Below, in pieces: positions 16,625 to 24,417 of a DNA stretch of 64,000 bases. The stretch is from JAVVVD01 sp036652795. GTDB taxonomy: Bacteria > Bacillota > Clostridia > Christensenellales > CAG-138. Each line of letters opens with the position of its first letter. Position 1 is the stretch's first letter. The position numbers and the translations under genes were made by a program. The stretch lies in NCBI GenBank assembly GCA_036652795.1, contig JAVVVD010000008.1:4575-68574 (forward strand), in the 5' to 3' direction. A model generated the notes under the pieces. That model did no database searches, was not told where the DNA came from, and saw only the letters and a program-made list of their open reading frames with translations.

Positions 16625-17134
16625 TTAACCCCCTATATCATCAGGGCATATGATAACAATATCCAGCCCCTGTTTTTCCGCCATGTGTATTGTGTTGGCG
16701 GTTCCACCACTGCCGCCTGAGTAGACTGCTATCAGCCTGTCGGCGGCGCTTACCATATATCGATTGCGCTGTGCCATGCAGGCAGGTGAATATTCCTCTG
16801 CCAGCACCGTTACTCCGTCCGCAACGGCGAGTATGCCGCTGTGGCGTGCGCGCAGATCCAGCGCCCAATTATCCGCATGATTACGATAAGGCAGCGCGCA
16901 TTCCAGCGTCATCAGCGGGCAGCTCTGCCTTAGCTGCACCACCAGCTCAGCCGCAAGGATATCTATTCCCTGTGCCATGCCGCTTATAAAATGCGTGAAA
17001 CCCTCCTCGTATGCCCTGTATATGGCAGCCATAATCCGTAGCTTCACCACACGGCATCCGGCATTCTGCTCGTCCGCGCCCCATGGCAGTTTTTTAGGCC
17101 TATGGCCTGTAAAGCAAGCCGTCTTCCCCATCAA
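16625..17134 (-). CDS. DUF1273 / YpsA-like SLOG-family protein
   Basis: 169 residues. TACFTGHRPKKLPWG at the N-terminus, FISGMAQGIDILAAELV and a late SGGSGGTANTIHMA glycine-rich loop match DUF1273, a SLOG superfamily Rossmann-like fold thought to bind nucleotides or sugar ligands. Bacillus YpsA is linked to cell division and oxidative stress. It overlaps the DUF2804 gene by 4 bases upstream and precedes the ABC-F gene by 3 bases, so all three are likely one transcript. Confidence 0.88.
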   Translation of the reverse strand: MMGKTACFTGHRPKKLPWGADEQNAGCRVVKLRIMAAIYRAYEEGFTHFISGMAQGIDILAAELVVQLRQSCPLMTLECALPYRNHADNWALDLRARHSGILAVADGVTVLAEEYSPACMAQRNRYMVSAADRLIAVYSGGSGGTANTIHMAEKQGLDIVIICPDDIGG

Positions 17135-18147
17135 TACCTCATATGCACCTTTTCGGCAAAGCCCATTAAGTCGTGCACTTCAAGCACCCTGCCATCATCC
17201 AACACGGCCTTGCCTGTAAAATGGCCAAACACCTGGTGCTGATCCGTCATTATCACTGCCGCGCTCGTATGTGCCGCTCGGTCTATCACCGGCACAAAGT
17301 CCATCTCAAACCTGCCGTCGTTGCTGCCGAATGTCCATGGCTTAACATAGCTGTCTTCCGGTATATTGAAGCTCACCTTGTCGAGTTTATGCGCCCTGCC
17401 ATCGTAGAACAATATATTCTCACTTGCTGCGCTTGTATTGCCAAAGCCATAGCCAATATTAAACCCAAATACCTTCCCCTCTACAACGCCGTTTCCGCTG
17501 CCCCAGTACCATGTGTTGTCATATGTCCACACACCGCGTCCCCAGTCCAGCGTGGCAAATGAGGTTCCAGGCAAAAAATCATATGTATCGCCGCCCAGCG
17601 ACGCACTGCCCTGTGCCGACATACAGTTGATTTTTTGATTATAATAAAAATGGCCCGGCTTATCAAAAGGCGTTGCTATCACCATTGAATCCATCTCCGG
17701 CTCATTGAGTATGATATTCGTCTCCAGCGTTTTTCCATCGTAGAAATCAGCAAATCTACAAAATAGCCTACGCTCGCCCGACTTCACCTGAAATGCCATC
17801 TGCACCCGTTTATCCCCAAACAGCGTATCGCCTGATGCGCTGCTCTCCGGCAGCTTGTATTTTCCCATTGGAAACGGCTTCATCACGCTTACCGTTTCTT
17901 GCCACGGCTTACGAAAATCCAGCAGTGTCGCAGAGATAAGTCCCATATATGAGTTATCTGCTATTGTCAGCGCCACGCCGTACTCGCCGTTGCCAACATA
18001 ATAATAATCCCATTCCTTTATCCGTATACCAGCAGCCTTTATTTCGCTGCGTTTATAATCAAGTATCAGTCTGCGCGCCCAACCAGGCTCACGCAGATTA
18101 CCCTGCGCATTCAAAAGCTCTCCATGATTGACTATCTCATGCTGCAT
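17131..18147 (-). CDS. DUF2804 domain-containing protein
   Basis: 338 residues. The protein begins with the DUF2804 pattern NHGELLNAQGNLREPGWAR and carries EWDYYYVGN, GVALTIADNSYMGL, the central LDWGRGVWTYDNTWYWGSG and late GRVLEVHDLMGFAEKVHMRY. The fold resembles lipocalin-like AttH/DUF2804 proteins. The molecular function is not established. No signal peptide or membrane helix is visible. It leads the DUF2804-DUF1273-ABC-F run and is divergent from the NlpC/P60 gene. Confidence 0.9.
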   Translation of the reverse strand: MQHEIVNHGELLNAQGNLREPGWARRLILDYKRSEIKAAGIRIKEWDYYYVGNGEYGVALTIADNSYMGLISATLLDFRKPWQETVSVMKPFPMGKYKLPESSASGDTLFGDKRVQMAFQVKSGERRLFCRFADFYDGKTLETNIILNEPEMDSMVIATPFDKPGHFYYNQKINCMSAQGSASLGGDTYDFLPGTSFATLDWGRGVWTYDNTWYWGSGNGVVEGKVFGFNIGYGFGNTSAASENILFYDGRAHKLDKVSFNIPEDSYVKPWTFGSNDGRFEMDFVPVIDRAAHTSAAVIMTDQHQVFGHFTGKAVLDDGRVLEVHDLMGFAEKVHMRY

Positions 18148-18325
18148 ATGCTTACCCCCACACGCAAAATTTCAACTTATTTCAATTAAATCAAGTTAAT
18201 TACCGTATAGCTAAGTATACTAATTTATTTTGCTCTCAGCAAGGCAAAGCGATATATTTGTTCCATTGTACCCGCTTGCAATATTACCTCGCACCAATTT
18301 GAGTTGTTATGGTGCCAAAAATCAC

Positions 18326-18354
18326 TGGAAAGCGGCAAATTTATAGTATATAAT
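18326..18354 (+). promoter_or_regulatory. Promoter placed for a leaderless NlpC/P60 mRNA
   Basis: TGGAAA (18326-18331) and TATAAT (18349-18354) have a 17-base spacer. The -10 box ends 8 bases before the ATG at 18363, so transcription would begin at or within a base or two of the start codon. No Shine-Dalgarno sequence lies between. Confidence 0.55.
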
Positions 18355-18362
18355 GTCAGCAT

Positions 18363-19577
18363 ATGGAAATTCAACGAAATAAAAAGCTGCGGCGCAGAGC
18401 CGCATTTATGCTCATTCTACACCGAATACGCATACCCGGCCTCACGCTGCTCGGCGTGATCGTTATTGGGCTTGTGGTAATTCCTGCCCTGCTCAGATCT
18501 TCCGTATCTAAATCTGCAAAGCAAGCGGATATTCCTGTTTCGGGTGTCGCCATACCTACGCCCGGCAACGATATGCCCGTCTTTGAGGAGCCGCCAGCCC
18601 CATCGCCTGTGCAGGCGCCGCCACCTCAGGATAATCCTCAATACGCCTCACTGTGCTTCGATGATAAGGATGCGGCTGTTATACCCCTTCAGGAGCGACT
18701 TATGGAGCTATGCTATATGGATTCCGATGAGCCTACCGACTACTTCGGCCCCGCTACCGAATCCGCACTAAAGCGGTTTCAGCGTGTGCATTATATGACA
18801 CAGACCGGCGTTGCTGATTCGCTCACCCAAAGTATACTCTTTTCCGATAAGGCCAAGATATATGTTCTCCAGCAAGGTGACAACGGCGACGATGTGCTAA
18901 TGATGCAGGAGCGGCTGCACGAGCTTGGGTACTATTCTGACAAGACCAACGGATATTTTGGCACTGCGACATCACGCGCGCTAACCTCATTTAAAACAAA
19001 AAATAAACTGGATTTAGATAGTGTTGCCGGTCAATCCACACGTGATCTGCTTTATTCGCCCAAAGCTAAGCCCAAGGTGGACCCTACCCCAACACCCAAG
19101 CCCAAACCATCGCCCACCCCAAAGGCAACGTTAAAGCCCGGCAGCACCCCGCCGGCAAGCAGCAAACCTTCCGGCGGTTCCGGTATCACGGGTGAGTGCA
19201 GCCCTAGCGGTTTGATCTCCGTTGCCAAAGCACAATTGAACAAGCCCTATGTTTGGAGCGATAAGGGCCCCGACAGCTTTGACTGTTCTGGATTGGTCTA
19301 TTATTGTTTGCGCGGCATTGGCATCAATGTAGGTCGCTGCAACGCCGAGGGATTCAGCCAAAGCAGCCTGTGGCAGGAGGTGTCCGGAGTCAATAATCTT
19401 AAGGCGGGCGATCTGATATTCTTCCGCAGCGACGGCTCTGCTCGCATAAGCCACACGGGCATATGGCTTGGCGGCAACCAATATCTGCATGCGTCCAGCA
19501 CAGCCGGCAAGGTGATAATAAGCGGCTGGTCCGGCTGGTCTGACCGTAATTTTGTGCTGGGACGCAGGGTATTTTAA
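18363..19577 (+). CDS. Secreted/anchored cell-wall hydrolase: two PG-binding domains plus NlpC/P60
   Basis: 404 residues. A basic N-terminus and one hydrophobic helix (about 24-44) form a signal anchor. Two PG_binding_1 domains follow (about 103-163 and 172-232, each with LQ/MQERL..LGY and YFGPAT or YFGTAT). A Pro/Lys/Thr-rich linker runs from 236 to 270, then an NlpC/P60 peptidase from about 280. The catalytic triad candidates are Cys308 (DSFDCSGLVYY), His364 (ISHTGIW) and His376. Such enzymes cut peptide stems of peptidoglycan. The ATG lies just behind a -10 box and lacks a ribosome site. An internal ATG at codon 16 has no better site. Confidence 0.92.
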   Translation: MEIQRNKKLRRRAAFMLILHRIRIPGLTLLGVIVIGLVVIPALLRSSVSKSAKQADIPVSGVAIPTPGNDMPVFEEPPAPSPVQAPPPQDNPQYASLCFDDKDAAVIPLQERLMELCYMDSDEPTDYFGPATESALKRFQRVHYMTQTGVADSLTQSILFSDKAKIYVLQQGDNGDDVLMMQERLHELGYYSDKTNGYFGTATSRALTSFKTKNKLDLDSVAGQSTRDLLYSPKAKPKVDPTPTPKPKPSPTPKATLKPGSTPPASSKPSGGSGITGECSPSGLISVAKAQLNKPYVWSDKGPDSFDCSGLVYYCLRGIGINVGRCNAEGFSQSSLWQEVSGVNNLKAGDLIFFRSDGSARISHTGIWLGGNQYLHASSTAGKVIISGWSGWSDRNFVLGRRVF

Positions 19578-19597
19578 TAATGATGATTAAATAAAAA

Positions 19598-19625
19598 CGG
19601 CTGCCGAGTATTCTCAAAGCAGCCG
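19598..19625. terminator. Bidirectional terminator between the wall hydrolase and serA
   Basis: CGGCTGC / GCAGCCG arms with flanking AAAA and TTTT-rich sequence on the two sides allow termination in both directions. Confidence 0.8.
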
Positions 19626-19658
19626 CTTTTATTTATCTTATCTATCGATATTTATGTG

Positions 19659-20564
19659 TTATTTACCAAAGCCTTCGATAATATCAACTATTTCAGCACC
19701 TATGCGCTTCTGCGCCTCGCTGGTGGAAGCGCCTATATGCGGTGTGCAAGATACATGCGGGTGACTGTAGAGCGCCTTGTTTTTGGCCGGCTCCTCAGCA
19801 TACACATCCAGGCCAGCGCCGTATAATTTGCCGGAATCCAGCGCTGCAAGCAGGGCAGTCTCATCCACATTGTTGCCACGCGAGGTGTTGATTAGCACCG
19901 CGCCATCCTTCATCTTAGCAATTGTTTCGGCGTTGATAAGGGGCTTGCCGTCAATGCTCGGCGTATGCACCGATACAAAGTTGGATTTTGCAAGCAGCTC
20001 ATCCATCTCAACATATTTCATATGCTCGCACTCCAGCGCAGGCACCTTATATACGTCATATGCCAGCACACTCATGCCCAGCGCCATTGCGCGCCTGCCA
20101 AGTGCCTGACCTATGCGGCCATAGCCGATAATTCCCAGCGTCTTGCCCGAAAGCTCAATTCCCTTGTATGTTTTTTTCTCCCACTTATCCTCACGCATTG
20201 TATGGCCCGCAACTGAGATAAAGCGCGCCACTGAAAACATATGCGCCAAAGCCAGTTCTGCAACAGAGTCGCTGCTGGCCTTGGGGGTGTTACGCACCGC
20301 CATACCATTCTTTTCGGCATATTCAACATCGATGTTGTCAACGCCCACACCGCCGCGGATTATAAGCTTGAGCTTGCCACCCTTTGCCTGGTCTATATGT
20401 GGCGCACGCACTTTTGTTGCCGAGCGTACTACCAGCACGTCAAAATCCCTTATGGCCTTGCCCAGCGCATCAGGCTCATAGAACTGTTCCACTACCTCAT
20501 GCCCATTTTCACGAAGCTTGGCGATAGCGCCCTTTTCCATTCCGTCAGTTACTAAAATACGCAT
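19659..20564 (-). CDS. serA: D-3-phosphoglycerate dehydrogenase (short form)
   Basis: 301 residues from the second of two adjacent ATGs, which has the better distance from GGAGG. Substrate-binding and NAD domains are present: IIRGGVGVDNID, the Rossmann loop GYGRIGQALGRRA, catalytic Arg in NTSRGNNVDETAL and the His motif TPHIGASTSEAQ. It lacks the C-terminal ACT domain of long SerA, so serine feedback inhibition through ACT is not expected. It follows serC by about 11 bases, forming a two-gene serine-synthesis operon. A serB phosphatase is not in the window. Confidence 0.92.
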   Translation of the reverse strand: MRILVTDGMEKGAIAKLRENGHEVVEQFYEPDALGKAIRDFDVLVVRSATKVRAPHIDQAKGGKLKLIIRGGVGVDNIDVEYAEKNGMAVRNTPKASSDSVAELALAHMFSVARFISVAGHTMREDKWEKKTYKGIELSGKTLGIIGYGRIGQALGRRAMALGMSVLAYDVYKVPALECEHMKYVEMDELLAKSNFVSVHTPSIDGKPLINAETIAKMKDGAVLINTSRGNNVDETALLAALDSGKLYGAGLDVYAEEPAKNKALYSHPHVSCTPHIGASTSEAQKRIGAEIVDIIEGFGK

Positions 20565-20575
20565 CATTGGCCTCC

Positions 20576-21664
20576 TTATTTGTTTTCCGCTTCGAATTTA
20601 TTGATAAACTCTACCAGGTGCTCAACACCCTCATACGGCATAGCATTGTAGATAGATGCACGCAGCCCACCCGTTGAGCGGTGAGCCTTAAGGTTGCTCA
20701 TTCCGTCGGCTGCGCTCGCCTTTACGAACTTGGCATCCAGTTCCTCATTGCCTGTGGAAAAACGCACATTCATTATAGAGCGGCTGCCCTTATCTATGGC
20801 GCACTTGAACATAGAGGATTTATCGATGCACTCATAAAGCAAGTGAGCCTTCTTCTCGTTGCGCTTTTCCATCTCGCTAAGTCCGCCTATTGACAGCAGC
20901 CAGTCCATTACCAGCCCGCAGATATAGATTGACCAGCAGGGAGGAGTATTGTACATTGAGCTGTTCTTCGCGGCGATGGAATAATCGCACATCACAGGCG
21001 TTGCGGGTAGCGGAGTACCCAGCAGATCCTCGCGGATTATAACGATTGTAAGCCCTGCGGGGGCAACATTTTTCTGGGCGCCAGCATAGATCATGCCAAA
21101 TTTGCTTACGTCTATCGGGCGACTCATTATGCAGCTTGAAAGATCCGCCACCAGAGGCACTTTGCCCGTGTCTGGAATATAATTAAAGGCCGAGCCATAT
21201 ATTGTGTTGTTAAAGCAGATGTGCACATAATCAGCTTCCGGATCCAGCTTAAGCTCATTCTGCTGTGGAATACGGCAGAACTTCTCATCCTTCGTAGATC
21301 CTGCTATGTTAACAGTGCCGTACTTTGCCGCTTCCTCTGCCGCCTTCGTTGAGAAGTTGCCTGTCAGTATGTAGTCGGCCTTATGGTTTTTAGTCATCAG
21401 ATTCATTGGAACCATTGCAAACTGGAGCGACGCCCCACCCTGAAGAAAAAGCACCTTGTAATTATCAGGTATGTTCATTACCTGACGCATCTTAGCTTCC
21501 GCCTGAACGATAATATTGTCGTAAACCTTGGAGCGGTGGCTCATCTCCATAACTGACATGCCAGAACCTTCGTAGTTTATAAGGTTATCCCTTGCGCTTT
21601 CCAGCACTTCAATAGGAAGCATTGATGGGCCTGCGGAGAAGTTGTAAATTCTGTTGTAAGCCAT
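20576..21664 (-). CDS. serC: Phosphoserine aminotransferase
   Basis: 362 residues, class V PLP fold. Family marks are YNFSAGPSMLPIEVL at the N-terminus, EMSHRSKVYDNI, FLQGGASLQFAM, the PLP lysine in YAGAQKNVAPAGLT, and the arginine-rich C-terminus HRSTGGLRASIYNAMPYEGV. It converts 3-phosphohydroxypyruvate to O-phosphoserine, the step after SerA. It is first in the serC-serA operon, and its promoter is recognisable about 190 bases upstream. Confidence 0.97.
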   Translation of the reverse strand: MAYNRIYNFSAGPSMLPIEVLESARDNLINYEGSGMSVMEMSHRSKVYDNIIVQAEAKMRQVMNIPDNYKVLFLQGGASLQFAMVPMNLMTKNHKADYILTGNFSTKAAEEAAKYGTVNIAGSTKDEKFCRIPQQNELKLDPEADYVHICFNNTIYGSAFNYIPDTGKVPLVADLSSCIMSRPIDVSKFGMIYAGAQKNVAPAGLTIVIIREDLLGTPLPATPVMCDYSIAAKNSSMYNTPPCWSIYICGLVMDWLLSIGGLSEMEKRNEKKAHLLYECIDKSSMFKCAIDKGSRSIMNVRFSTGNEELDAKFVKASAADGMSNLKAHRSTGGLRASIYNAMPYEGVEHLVEFINKFEAENK

Positions 21665-21855
21665 TGTTGTTACTCCTTTTCATTATCATAATGTTTGACG
21701 GGGTATGCCGCTGTGTAAAAAACGGCACTTCACGATGCTGCCGCAATAGTATGAAGGGCAGTGCGCAGAAAATGACATACAGCCTCTATATCGACTCCTT
21801 ATCAGTCATGAATTGATCGAAAGTTAGTCAATTGGCTATCTTTCATCTATATCGG

Positions 21856-21885
21856 ATTATACCCCAGTTTAGCAAGCTAAATCAA
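21856..21885 (-). promoter_or_regulatory. serC-serA promoter
   Basis: Minus-strand TTGATT (21880-21885) and TATAAT (21856-21861) with an 18-base spacer. The spacer contains the TTTAGC-AA-GCTAAA-type palindrome, which could be an operator. Confidence 0.6.
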
Positions 21886-21943
21886 GTTAATTAGCCCCTT
21901 TGAGATATGCAAAAAATATATAACACCAGTTAATTCTTAGAGA

Positions 21944-21972
21944 TGGACTAAACGCATAAAATAATGTATACT
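21944..21972 (+). promoter_or_regulatory. Candidate promoter of the arginine deiminase gene
   Basis: TGGACT (21944-21949) and TATACT (21967-21972) with a 17-base spacer, about 50 bases upstream of the coding start. Confidence 0.5.
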
Positions 21973-22024
21973 CATGTTGAATATACACGCCGTTTATTCA
22001 GACTAATATACATTCGAGGTGCTT

Positions 22025-23245
22025 ATGAACAACTTTGTGAGCCAATTTTCAGAGATAGGTAAGCTAAACACCGTTATGCTGCACAGGCCGGATGTTGAAA
22101 TACTGCACATAATACCGGATTATCTTGAGCAGATGCTTGCGGAGGATACGCCGTATCTGCCCACGGCACAAAAGGAGCATGACGCCTTCGCCAATACGCT
22201 GCGCGCAAACGGTGTTACTGTGCTATACCTTGCGGATCTGTTCTGTGATGTAATTGCAGACAGCACTATACGGCGCGCATTTATAGATGATTATATCCGC
22301 GTATCCGGCATTCAGGGCGAAGCTATGCGCGACATTATACGCGATTACCTATGTTCAAAGGATGCGCGCGGGGTTTTCAATGAAGTATGTAAGGGCATAA
22401 TGTACCGTGATCTTAGCTATGTTGTGGATAAGCCCATGCGTCTTTGCGTAACGGATCCCTATCCCTTCATAACAGATCCTGTGCCCAATGCATATTTCAC
22501 ACGCGATGTGTGTATTACCGTTGGTAACGGCATGATAATAAGCTCCATGAGTATGCCAAGCCGCAAACGCGAAACCCTGCCCGTAAAGTACATACACCGT
22601 TATCATCCACTCTTTACTGCGCAACAAATACCATTATGGTATGATAGTGACCTTGGATACGAGATAGAGGGCGGAGACGTGCTTGTGCTATCCAATAAGG
22701 TGCTGGCAATAGGCTGTGGCGAGCGCACCAGCGTAAACGCGGTTGAGTGCGTTGCCAAGCAGGTATTTAAGCATGGTTTTGAGCGCATATTGCTATTTAA
22801 CAATCCGAAAAATCGCAAGTTCATGCACCTTGATGTGCTTTGTACCATGGTAGACTACGATAAGTTCCTTGTGCATCCGTGCATTGCAGACAAATACTTC
22901 GAGGTGTACGATATAACACCCAGTGCAAACGGCGGCGTACACACCCGGTGTACCACTGACTCTGTACGTGATCTATTCAAAAAAAGCCTTGGGCTTTCAT
23001 CCGTGCAATTTATTGAGGTTGGCGGGGGAGACCCCGTAATCTCTGCGCGCGAGCACTGGAACATGGGCAGCAATTCGCTTGCGCTTTCCCCAGGTAATGT
23101 CATAACCTATGACCGAAATGATGTAACAAATGAGCTGCTCGCCAAAGCGGGAATAAGGGTGAACACCATACCTGGCAGCGAGCTTTCCCGCGGACGCGGC
23201 GGCCCACGCTGTATGAGTATGCCAATCAACCGCGACAGCATATAA
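22025..23245 (+). CDS. arcA: Arginine deiminase
   Basis: 406 residues from the ATG at 22025, which has GAGG 5 bases upstream. A GTG at 22019 is part of that site. Guanidino-modifying fold with PNAYFTRDVCI, YEIEGGDVLVL, the His/Asp pair in FMHLDVLCTMVD, and the catalytic Cys396 in GRGGPRCMSMPI. It hydrolyses arginine to citrulline and ammonia. No ornithine carbamoyltransferase, carbamate kinase or antiporter gene lies in the window, so the rest of the ADI pathway, if present, is unlinked. The gene stands alone between a divergent promoter and its own terminator. Confidence 0.93.
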   Translation: MNNFVSQFSEIGKLNTVMLHRPDVEILHIIPDYLEQMLAEDTPYLPTAQKEHDAFANTLRANGVTVLYLADLFCDVIADSTIRRAFIDDYIRVSGIQGEAMRDIIRDYLCSKDARGVFNEVCKGIMYRDLSYVVDKPMRLCVTDPYPFITDPVPNAYFTRDVCITVGNGMIISSMSMPSRKRETLPVKYIHRYHPLFTAQQIPLWYDSDLGYEIEGGDVLVLSNKVLAIGCGERTSVNAVECVAKQVFKHGFERILLFNNPKNRKFMHLDVLCTMVDYDKFLVHPCIADKYFEVYDITPSANGGVHTRCTTDSVRDLFKKSLGLSSVQFIEVGGGDPVISAREHWNMGSNSLALSPGNVITYDRNDVTNELLAKAGIRVNTIPGSELSRGRGGPRCMSMPINRDSI

Positions 23246-23260
23246 TAATTCTATAATTCA

Positions 23261-23284
23261 AAAAGGGCCTTTAATGGCCCTTTT
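23261..23284. terminator. Bidirectional terminator arcA / trpS
   Basis: Perfect AAAAGGGCC / GGCCCTTTT stem with a TTTAAT loop, then ATTTAT on the plus side. Confidence 0.88.
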
Positions 23285-23304
23285 ATTTATGATGCATTTT
23301 AATT

Positions 23305-24306
23305 TTATGCGTCCAGCCCTACCTTGTGATAAACCTTGCCCAGTGTGCGTGACGCGGCGTGGCGCGCCTGCTCTGCGCCCTCATTAACCACTTTGCGCAG
23401 ATATTCCTTATCCGCAAGTATACGTTTGTATTCCGCCTGCACCGGTGAAAGCTCCGCTATCACGGTTTCCGCCACAGCAACCTTTAAATCGCCATAGCCC
23501 TTTGCGTCAAATTCATGCACTGCTTCATCCATGCTCTTGCCTGTAAATGTAGTGTATATGGATAAAAGATTGGATACCCCGGGCTTATTTATCTCATCAA
23601 ATATTATCTGACCATCGCTATCCGTCACAGCGCGCTTGAACTTGCGCATTATAACATCCGGTTCATCCATCATTGCCACGAAGCCATTTGGATTCTGGTC
23701 GGATTTGCTCATCTTCTGAGTGGGGTCCTGAAGGCTCATCACGCGGCTGCCCACCTTCAATATATACGGCTCCGGAACCACAAACGTCTGCCCGTATGCA
23801 TTGTTAAAGCGCGCCGCAATATCGCGCGCTATTTCAAGATGCTGCTTTTGATCCGCGCCTACCGGCACAAGGTCGCTTTGATACAGCAGTATATCCGCCG
23901 CCATAAGTACCGGATATGTGAATAAGCCCGCGTTTATATTTTCCGCATGCTTAGCGCTCTTATCCTTAAATTGCGTCATGCGTGACAATTCACCCATATA
24001 TGTGTTGCAGGATAGCACCCAGCTCAGCTCGGCATGTTCCTTCACGTGTGACTGGATAAACACAGGGCTGCGTGATGGATCAACTCCGCAGGCAATTATC
24101 AATGCGGCAGTCTCCATTGAGCGGCGGCGTAGCTCCGCGCTGTCCTGCCGAACTGTGATGGCATGCATGTTGGCAACGCAATAGTAGCAAAATCTATCCT
24201 CGCTTTGAAGCAACGACCAGTTGCGCAGCGCACCAACGTAGTTGCCCAACGTGGGTGAACCGGACGGCTGTATACCGCTAAGCACTATCTTTTTCTTTTC
24301 TTCCAT
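23305..24306 (-). CDS. trpS: Tryptophan-tRNA ligase
   Basis: 333 residues from the ATG at 24306, which has GGGGG 7 bases upstream. The seven codons before it in the open frame lack a ribosome site. Class I motifs are PSGSPTLGNYVGAL (HIGH equivalent) and KMSKSDQNP. MAADILLYQSDLVPVGADQKQHLE is the tryptophan/ATP pocket region. It charges tRNA-Trp. It is a single gene, divergent from dnaX, ending at the shared terminator. No T-box is present: the distance from the predicted start of transcription to the ATG is only about 25 bases. Confidence 0.97.
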   Translation of the reverse strand: MEEKKKIVLSGIQPSGSPTLGNYVGALRNWSLLQSEDRFCYYCVANMHAITVRQDSAELRRRSMETAALIIACGVDPSRSPVFIQSHVKEHAELSWVLSCNTYMGELSRMTQFKDKSAKHAENINAGLFTYPVLMAADILLYQSDLVPVGADQKQHLEIARDIAARFNNAYGQTFVVPEPYILKVGSRVMSLQDPTQKMSKSDQNPNGFVAMMDEPDVIMRKFKRAVTDSDGQIIFDEINKPGVSNLLSIYTTFTGKSMDEAVHEFDAKGYGDLKVAVAETVIAELSPVQAEYKRILADKEYLRKVVNEGAEQARHAASRTLGKVYHKVGLDA

Positions 24307-24339
24307 GGTCGTTCCCCCTAATATCACTTTATCCGCATA

Positions 24340-24390
24340 ATTATACTTTATATGCTCATCGTTGGCAACCGTTCAAAAAGATGATAGAAT
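24340..24390. promoter_or_regulatory. Face-to-face trpS and dnaX promoters sharing one -35 sequence
   Basis: Plus strand: TTGGCA (24362-24367), 17 bases, TAGAAT (24385-24390) for dnaX. Minus strand: TTGCCA (24363-24368), 17 bases, TATAAT (24340-24345) for trpS. The two -35 boxes are the two strands of the same 7 bases, so both promoters cannot be occupied by polymerase at once. Confidence 0.75.
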
Positions 24391-24417
24391 ATTAGTATGA
24401 TTGGTACGAGGTGAACT

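Larger units (their letters stand above)
21665..22024. other. Divergent intergenic region serC / arginine deiminase
   Basis: 360 bases without a gene. It contains the two promoters listed separately and several short inverted repeats (for example ATTGA/TCAAT around 21810-21835 and TTTAGC-AA-GCTAAA near 21869). I looked for a T-box antiterminator (TGGNACCGCG) in the serC leader and found none. The roughly 185-base serC leader holds no recognised riboswitch. Confidence 0.6.

Noticed and set aside
21665..21860. Possible T-box or riboswitch in the serC leader
   Set aside because: No TGGNACCGCG antiterminator bulge or other conserved core was found; only short, weak inverted repeats.
18188..21893. 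The 15-base AAATCAAGTTAATTA occurs at 18188-18202 and 21879-21893, both in divergent intergenic regions
   Set aside because: AT-rich, only two copies seen, and the second is explained as part of the serC -35 region. Likely coincidence without a genome-wide count.
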